A stretch of 64,000 bases of DNA from Fodinibius sp964490705 (lineage in GTDB: Bacteria > Bacteroidota > Rhodothermia > Balneolales > Balneolaceae): positions 1 to 64,000 of the forward strand of contig CAZBCG010000009.1 of the NCBI GenBank assembly GCA_964490705.1. Reading direction: 5' to 3'. Below the pieces are notes generated by a model. It was not told the DNA's origin. It did not search any database and saw only the letters and a list, made by a program, of their open reading frames with translations. A program made the position numbers and the translations under genes. Shown here one piece after another: positions 63,208 to 64,000 of the stretch (position 1 is its first letter; every line of letters begins with the position of its first letter).

Positions 63208-64000
63208 AATTAGACCACTCCAGGCGCCCCCAAAACTTCCGCCGCGATTCTCTGAATTGGGTACGGCAAGCATTCCCACCGAAAGTTCAACATTTCTGAA
63301 CTCCAATCCGGTACCCAACGTAACGCTAGACGATGTGAGTCCGCCTGTTCGATAACCGGCCCGTACCGGTATAAAACCGATGATTTTATATTCAGCTCCA
63401 ATTCCCACAGCCAACCGTTTCGAGTTCATTCCAGCTTCGTTTAATCCCTTGGTTAGATCAACTGCAAACGCAAGGTTGCCAAGTTGCAAATGTGTGCCCA
63501 AATGAACTTTGGTTGGCAATTTTTTTGTGATCTTTTCTTTGCTGCCGGGTTCATAATTTAGATAAATATCCTGCGAAACGCTGTCGGTAAAAGCATCACC
63601 AAAACCTTCATCAAAGTCGATACCGTCCCAGGTAAAACTGGAATCGGCGGAAAATGAACCGGCGTTATTATCATAGGTAATCGATCCAATATCGCTCATC
63701 GAAAGTCCAACACGTAATTTCCGCTCTTCGCCGGGGGCCCAAGAGAAGAAACTTGCCAGCGGACCGGTCATATCCATCTCGATTGTACCGCCTAAATCTA
63801 CGCCCAATCCACTGCCTTGGGTTTCGGTAAAATCACTGCTCTCTATCTCGATATAATCTTCAAAAGCACCGTCAAAATCTTCTTGCTGGCTATCAGTTCG
63901 GTACTGTTCCAACTGGTCGGTAAGGCCACCAATGGTTTGAAAGGTATATTCAAAATCATGAATAATTTCTCTGTCAGTAACCTGGAGCGTGGAGTTGAAA
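63196..64000 (-). CDS. DUF5723-like outer-membrane protein (3' part, continues beyond window)
   Basis: The frame is open from the window edge (…FNSTLQVTDREIIHDFEYTF…) to the TAA at 63196, giving at least 267 residues; the N-terminal part is outside the window. It is rich in alternating beta-strands, with GLGVDLGGTIEMD, LRVGLSMSDIGSITYDN, GAEYKIIGFIPVRAGY and a C-terminal Phe (SGLILRF), as in outer-membrane barrels. The DIGSITY block is typical of DUF5723 proteins of Bacteroidota. Probable surface or barrel protein of unknown function. It overlaps the K+ channel gene tail to tail by 12 bp. Confidence 0.78.
   Translation of the reverse strand, partial: FNSTLQVTDREIIHDFEYTFQTIGGLTDQLEQYRTDSQQEDFDGAFEDYIEIESSDFTETQGSGLGVDLGGTIEMDMTGPLASFFSWAPGEERKLRVGLSMSDIGSITYDNNAGSFSADSSFTWDGIDFDEGFGDAFTDSVSQDIYLNYEPGSKEKITKKLPTKVHLGTHLQLGNLAFAVDLTKGLNEAGMNSKRLAVGIGAEYKIIGFIPVRAGYRTGGLTSSSVTLGTGLEFRNVELSVGMLAVPNSENRGGSFGGAWSGLILRF

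Noticed and set aside
1..64000. Insertion sequences, prophage genes, tRNA genes or integration sites
   Set aside because: No transposase, integrase, phage structural gene or tRNA cloverleaf could be recognised on either strand.

Overview
The window looks like a chromosomal piece of a Bacteroidota-type bacterium, most likely of the Balneolota/Rhodothermota branch (inference). It has SusC/SusD pairs, FecR/ECF-sigma control, many lipoproteins with short lipobox signals, start codons mostly without a Shine-Dalgarno sequence, and a DUF5723-type envelope protein. I see no tRNA, rRNA, CRISPR array, transposase or phage gene.

Layout. 1-7176 is a plus-strand housekeeping block: rpmI (cut by the window edge by one base), rplT, pheS, pheT, a small coiled-coil gene, zapA, a YmdB-type phosphodiesterase, a LolD-type ATPase and a membrane-anchored TPR protein. 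7247-16780 is a sugar-oxidation island: a cytoplasmic Gfo/Idh oxidoreductase, two GMC flavoenzymes each paired with a gluconate-dehydrogenase-type small subunit (the pairs meet tail to tail), a DUF1080 (3-keto-disaccharide hydrolase family) lipoprotein, an exported Gfo/Idh oxidoreductase and a secreted xylose-isomerase-like TIM barrel. Together they fit a periplasmic 3-keto-glycoside route.

16988-26470 (minus) is polysaccharide-utilisation locus 1: ECF sigma, FecR anti-sigma, SusC with an N-terminal STN signalling domain, SusD, a GH71/99-like lipoprotein and a SusE/F-like lipoprotein, closed by a strong terminator. A LacI regulator (27028) diverges from it. 28112-46225 (minus) is locus 2: SusC, SusD, a LamG lipoprotein, an internal terminator, a GH144 enzyme with Ig-like domains, a sulfatase, a second GH144, GH31, GH2 and GH3. 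A paralogous LacI (46725) diverges from it and is followed by an SSS symporter and an EEP-family lipoprotein. Two GH144 genes plus GH3 suggest a beta-1,2-glucan-type backbone; sulfatase, GH31 and GH2 suggest a decorated version. Locus 2 would cut and import the glycan, the symporter would take up monosaccharides, and the island at 7-17 kb could process glucosides through 3-keto intermediates.

50330-64000 holds a secreted esterase, a fused B12-dependent acyl-CoA mutase (IcmF), an MprF-like lipid aminoacyltransferase/flippase, an Ig-like lipoprotein, the NAD-salvage pair pncB-pncA with an FAD oxidoreductase, a K+ channel with an RCK domain, and the 3' part of a DUF5723-like gene.

The strongest non-coding signals are a cluster of ATGCAA/TTGCAT elements between SusC-2 and LacI-2, a matching inverted repeat near LacI-1, and quasi-palindromic GAGT/ACTC repeats inserted between each GMC gene and its small subunit.
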